64,000 bases of DNA. It comes from Sphagnum compactum (Eukaryota > Bryophyta > Sphagnopsida > Sphagnales). The notes beneath the pieces were generated by a model. It had not been told where the DNA came from and did not search any database. It was given only the letters and a program-made list of their open reading frames with translations. The stretch lies in assembly GCA_965153455.1 (NCBI GenBank), contig OZ234496.1:16608304-16672303 (forward strand), in the 5' to 3' direction. Shown piece by piece: positions 59,151-64,000 of the stretch (positions are counted from its first letter, which is position 1; each line of letters begins with the position of its first letter). A program made the position numbers and the translations under genes.

Positions 59151-62100
59151 GTGAGCGCAAAAGGAGGTGGGTGGGGAGGGGGTCAGCAAGATGAAGGAGG
59201 TAGGTGGGTTGGTAGGAAGAAGGGCGGTAGGTGGGTTGGGGTAGGTAGGAGCTTCCCAAAAACAAAACTTGGGGTCAGGGGTGGGCCCAAAAAAAATAAT
59301 AAAAAAACTGTTCCTCACCAAAAAAACTGAGCTGGGAAAAAAAGAAGCAGAAGAAAAAAAAGGTACTGACCAAGTAAACTGACCTCTGGGGGACAGTTTC
59401 ATCCCATCCATGAAATCCTAGAACTGGATTTTTTGGATGGTGCACTGGTGGGTGCTGGGTCACTCAAGCCGGCTTACATACTACAGTATAGATTAAAAAT
59501 CTATAACAGTTTCGATACACATTTGTGAAATATAATCAACGCACATAATCAAAACAGCAGACATTACACCCCTGACGACTTCAATTAGACAGCAAGTGAG
59601 GTAAATTTCTACTCTGTATGTTATCATTCTCTTGTTTGATCCTCATCACTCAAAATAGCACACAACCAATCACAGCTGAAACCCCAAAGCTGAACGGTAA
59701 GCTCAATTTCTCAACCCCAACCTTTACACCTGAATCTTCAAATGTGTTAGCCCTACACTATGACTGTCCTCAGATTTGAAACTGATGTAGAAAACAATTG
59801 CAAGTCAGAGAAATTGAGAATAGAAGTGGAATAAAAAGAGATAGCATAGCATGCATTCTCAAATAATTTACTGAAGTGTATTGGTCAATAAATATTGAAC
59901 TAATTGTGGACCACAAACTTGAAGCTCACATTTGCATGATGAACCTCCATTCTTGTCATGTTTATTTTTGTTTGGTGGGAACTGATACAACAATTGTTTG
60001 GCTGTGTTTTACTTGTAAAGAATGAAGACCACCACAAAGAATAATGCAACAAAAGATACATTTTTCTTAGTTGAATTACTTGAAATATATTCCAATTATT
60101 TGATGAAACTTACATTCGTGCATGAAATTATTTAGCCTTGATGAAAAAAAAAGTGATCTATAGTCAGAGGTACTTAGGTACAACCAATGAATATTGGTGT
60201 GCGGTTACTACCAACCACAAATGCAGGTATTTCTTGCTCAATGGTACTACAGAGACCTCTCTCTTTTGGCCTTCATAACAAACTGTCTGGATAATGTCTA
60301 ATGTTTCCTATTCACTCCTGCACACAAGCCCATGATGCACGGGAAGCATGAAGAAGACTATATGAGTCACAAGATGCAGCAACAAACATATCTCTTTGTG
60401 ATAAGGTACAAACCCTTTAGAAGGAAAAAAGTGAGATCGCTGTGAAACATATTAAGACCTTTAGACCAGTCCTTGAACAACCTTTGAAGGCCACAATTAT
60501 ACGTTGAAGATGAAAATGCACTTGTTTGAAGTATGCCCATGATTAGAGAGATTTTCATAAGTTCTATAACAAGGCAATCCAATCTAAATTTGTAGTCCTT
60601 TGTCATTTACTTAACCTCAAGGTAAAATGTTTATGAAAATCCTTGCTCAAGATTTTATACTCCCTGTATGAGGGGGGTAAGAAGTGGAAAAAGTTGTGAA
60701 ATGCACTAGGGCCATGCCATGACACTTATATTATGTATGTTTAGCGTGTGATTATCATTGAAGTTCAAATGAAAATATTTTAAAGTATTGTGATTTAAAA
60801 AGTAATTAAATTTATATAACTTCACATAACAGAATTACATTGATAAATGGTGTCATGACATTTTCATTATGTCTTGGGGCATGATACTAATGCATGACAT
60901 GACATAGGTGTTTATGTGACCATAGCATGCAACCTTTTTTTTGGGTCAAATTTGTGTTGAAGCCAAAGTGATACAAAGAAAATGGGTTTTAACCACGGAT
61001 TATTTTTTAAAATGTAAATGTAGTTAATTTCTATAAAAAAATGAAGGAACAAAAGGTTAGAAAAATCCCAATTAGGGTTTAGGATGGTGGGAGGATCTTT
61101 GCCTTCAACGTTTTTGGGTTTGTTTTGTTGTTTCTATTTGCTTTGGTTGAATTCACAAGGAGGTGCACTTTGCAACATAGCCACCCCATTTTATTTTTCT
61201 TCCATAGTGTCAAAGAGGTGCGTTAAAGTGTCAACCCCACTCTCTTTCTCCCTTCTCTCGCAACTTTGTCCATGTGTAACATTTTGTGTGTAGGACCAAG
61301 GTCTTGTCTTTGTGGTTAGTCAATGGGTGGTGTTGCAAATCGAAGGTGTTGTGCAAAGACCAATAACCATGAGGTTTGGTTAGCATCGAAGCGTTGGCCC
61401 ATGGTCTTGTCTTCATGGTCAATGATTGAGGGGAGGTTCGTGGCACTATAGTTTCAAGAGGAGGGGCCAACTATAAGCTCAAGAGGCTATCAACAAGCTC
61501 AAAAGGGGGTCATCAAGAGGGGGCTATTAGCAAGGGGGTAGTTGGGAGGGGCTAGTTGAAAGCTAATCAAAAGGTTGTCAATGAAATAAAAAAGGGTTGT
61601 CAAGAAGGGGCTATTGGCAAGCTCAAAAAGGGGTAATTATCATAAAAAAAACCTTATAATGGTATTTTATTTCAATGCATAATAAGGTGAAAACACATTA
61701 AGCCTCCCAAAAATTGTAGTCACAAGTATAATATTTTTACAATTAATTTTTTTGTTAACATATGAACATCACATCTTGAATTATTTTTGCTTGTTTCAAG
61801 TAAATATGATTAGATGTAGATTTAATCTAATCAATTATTTTGAAAAGTCCAACAAACATGGAAAAATTTGAACGTATGGAGTATGTTTATGACAAAATTA
61901 TATTCGTCACAGAGTTTGAAAATTTGAATATACATTTCAAAATTAGGGTTGTGGATGGGATTTTTGAGTGAATTTTTTTATGGTGTATGATATTGATATA
62001 CATCAATTAAATCTAGGACAATTTAAAAAATTTAAGTTTTTGGATGAAATTTCATTCAATTTTTTTTTCTTGCATTTGTTCAACAATGAATGCATAATTG

Positions 62101-64000
62101 TATCTTCTTTTTAAGAAAAAAATACTACCATATCAAAGAGGAGGAGATTTTATAAATGGGCATTGCATTATTTTTTCAATTTTCTTGTGTTTGGTAATGT
62201 TTCATGAACCATAAACATGAGGCCCTATGGTTGTTGAAAATATTGTAAGTTACATATTCTATGTACATTGATTTTATCTAATCCTTTTCATCTAAACATT
62301 GGATGAAGATTAATTTTTATTCAAAATGAACTTTGAGTTCGAAAATATTGTTGTGCAAATTCTAAAGTTTTTTACTTGTGTTTCAAATAGCCAAAGGATG
62401 CCATCAAGATTTTAGTTTATTGTGTACTATAATATTTGTTATACATCACCTTTTTTGAACAAAAGTGGCTCACCCTTAGTGCATTTTCACCAATACCATC
62501 ATATCCATGTCCACTTACATTTCTTAAATCAACTATTGGCATGATTCAACACCCAAAAAAAAGAAAATAAATTTGATCACCCATAATTTTTCTCAGAGAA
62601 ATTATGTAAGTGGTTGTTGATTTGCAAGGGTGGACAACTCTTGAAGATTGAGTTGACAACATAATTTCTCCATGTTGTAAATGAGAGGAAAACTTTAGTT
62701 TGAACTAGATAATGTGAGTTCCTTTGTCATGCAATTTGTCTTAACTATGATAAATTGTTGAACCTAGACCATCTTACAAGGTGTTCAATATATGACCCTA
62801 CAAAACTATCCAAGTTTAATTATTTTTTTTCCCACCATATCCATAAAATTAAAGAGGTGGGGGACTACAAATAGCAAACCACCATGATGATTGGCCAATT
62901 GGAAACATGGAGGAATACTCATTGTCATTTAAGCCTTTTTTTTTTGCCTTTTTTCACGACTAGATTGTGAAAGCCATTCGAAGGAAGACAATAGGAACTA
63001 GTCACATATAGCCAATTTAAGAACAATTTCAAAGAAGGTATGTGGTTTAATATTGTTAGAATACCCTACTATGCATGTAAGTCATTTAAAAGTAATACCT
63101 TCTTTGAAATTGTACCTAAGTACCCACACTTCTCTGAAATTATACTTAATAGCTTTAAGAACAATTTTAGAAAAGTTGTGTGGTATATTTACTTACCCAA
63201 TTTATTTTCTCTTTAAAATGGGTCATTCTGAATGAACATTTTAAACATTCCAAAGATTTTGAAACCAATATGTGCTTGCATTGAAAAATTTGTGTACCTT
63301 TTGAGGGTCTTAGGCACCACCAAAGGTTAAAACATTTCTACTACTTAAGCTTGCCTATTGGATGGTAAGTCTAACATGTTGTAGTCTTTGGAATAGTGTT
63401 AGATGTTTTATGTAGTTGGGAATTGATGTGATGATCAAACAATTTGCAAAGATAATTCTTTCTTTTAGTTTTGTTGGGTGAACAAAGCATGTTTTGAAAG
63501 CTAAGGTACTGGCCATCCAAAGGAGTTATATATTTTAATTAGATTATATCAACCACAAGTTGTGTTTATTTTTTGTTGGTCTAATTGTGTTTGCTACTAT
63601 TATTCCTTTTAAAATTACAACTAGTGATCACATGCACACATATGCCTAATGTCATGAAATTATAAACTTGCCTATTATTTTACATAATGCAGTAGGAAAC
63701 GATACATCACAGGCAAATTGTTGTTTGAATGTTGAACATCTTTGGCCACCCATGGTTTGTATTATGTTATATGTATGTTGACAACAACTCCATGTTCTTT
63801 TTGGGTTTCTTGACCAATGGTGAAAGCATGGTTAGGTGGCTCAAAAGTGGTGTTTGATAGTCCATAATTTAACACTAGTGATTTTTTTGGCAATTTTAAC
63901 AATTATCAAACCATAAATCTTATAATTATCCCCTATGATTTTAATCATAAATATTGATACTAAGAAAACCTATGAATATCCTTAAAGATGTGATTCACGA
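59151..64000. other. Mostly AT-rich region without recognised genes
   Basis: Begins with a purine-rich tract (59150-59360) and a fragment of dispersed repeat A (59438-59465, GGTGCACTGGTGGGTGCTGG). After that there are no recognisable domains or consistent exon chains. A GGCTATTGGCAAGCTCAAAA-type imperfect repeat lies at about 61460-61640, and a hairpin cluster at 63018-63200. Confidence 0.5.
63018..63200. repeat. Nested hairpin / inverted-repeat cluster
   Basis: ACAATTTCAAAGAAGGTAT (63023-63041) has its perfect reverse complement at 63095-63113. A diverged second pair follows: TAAGTACCCACACTTCTCTG and the later TTAAGAACAATTTTAGAAAA with GTTGTGTGGTATA repeat the same left-arm/right-arm pattern. 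MITE-like, non-coding. Confidence 0.7.

Noticed and set aside
58965-59411. 148-codon minus-strand frame rich in Pro, Ser and Phe
   Set aside because: It covers a purine-rich tract and the GGAGCTTCA repeat; the open frame follows from repeat periodicity. A hidden exon ending near 58963 cannot be excluded.

Overview
The window reads as nuclear DNA of a green-lineage eukaryote, most probably a streptophyte with a large, repeat-rich genome (bryophyte, lycophyte, fern or charophyte-type alga; I cannot decide which). The grounds are GT-AG introns throughout, a telo-box upstream of a housekeeping gene, Arabidopsis-type TTTAGGG repeats, and a plastid-type transaldolase ending in the plant signature KIWPPPNV. 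Most of the window is AT-rich repeat DNA without recognisable genes.

Layout. 1-3.3 kb: a GC-rich, frameshifted non-LTR retroelement on the minus strand (reverse transcriptase plus zinc knuckle/restriction-like endonuclease), ending abruptly against AT-rich DNA. 4.5-7.9 kb: a three-exon gene (+) for a HAD-phosphatase/terpene-cyclase fusion of the drimenol-synthase/AstC type with a transit-peptide-like first exon. 7.9-10.2 kb: minisatellites. 10.3-13.6 kb: complete eight-exon SMG9 (+). 16.0-20.1 kb: complete thirteen-exon plastid transaldolase (-), convergent with SMG9. 21.0-21.3 kb: one unassigned possible exon. 22.5-26 kb: tandem and dispersed repeats. 26-45 kb: AT-rich DNA with a hAT-like transposase relic, a nested hairpin element and two tRNA-like Pol III promoter remnants. 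46.1-48.0 kb: a GC-richer intronless gene of 630 codons with weak ankyrin-like repeats. 52.1-57.3 kb: arrays of a roughly 205-bp repeat in opposite orientations around very AT-rich DNA. 57.7-58.75 kb: the 3' part of an unidentified multi-exon gene (-). 59-64 kb: no gene seen, one hairpin cluster.

The genes do not form a pathway. SMG9 serves nonsense-mediated mRNA decay and transaldolase the pentose phosphate pathway. The HAD-terpene cyclase is the most interesting locus: this fusion class is known to me from fungi and bacteria, and here it has plant-style introns and a possible plastid address. Exon models were built by hand from splice signals, reading phase and family resemblance; every junction given keeps the frame open, but no transcript evidence was available.
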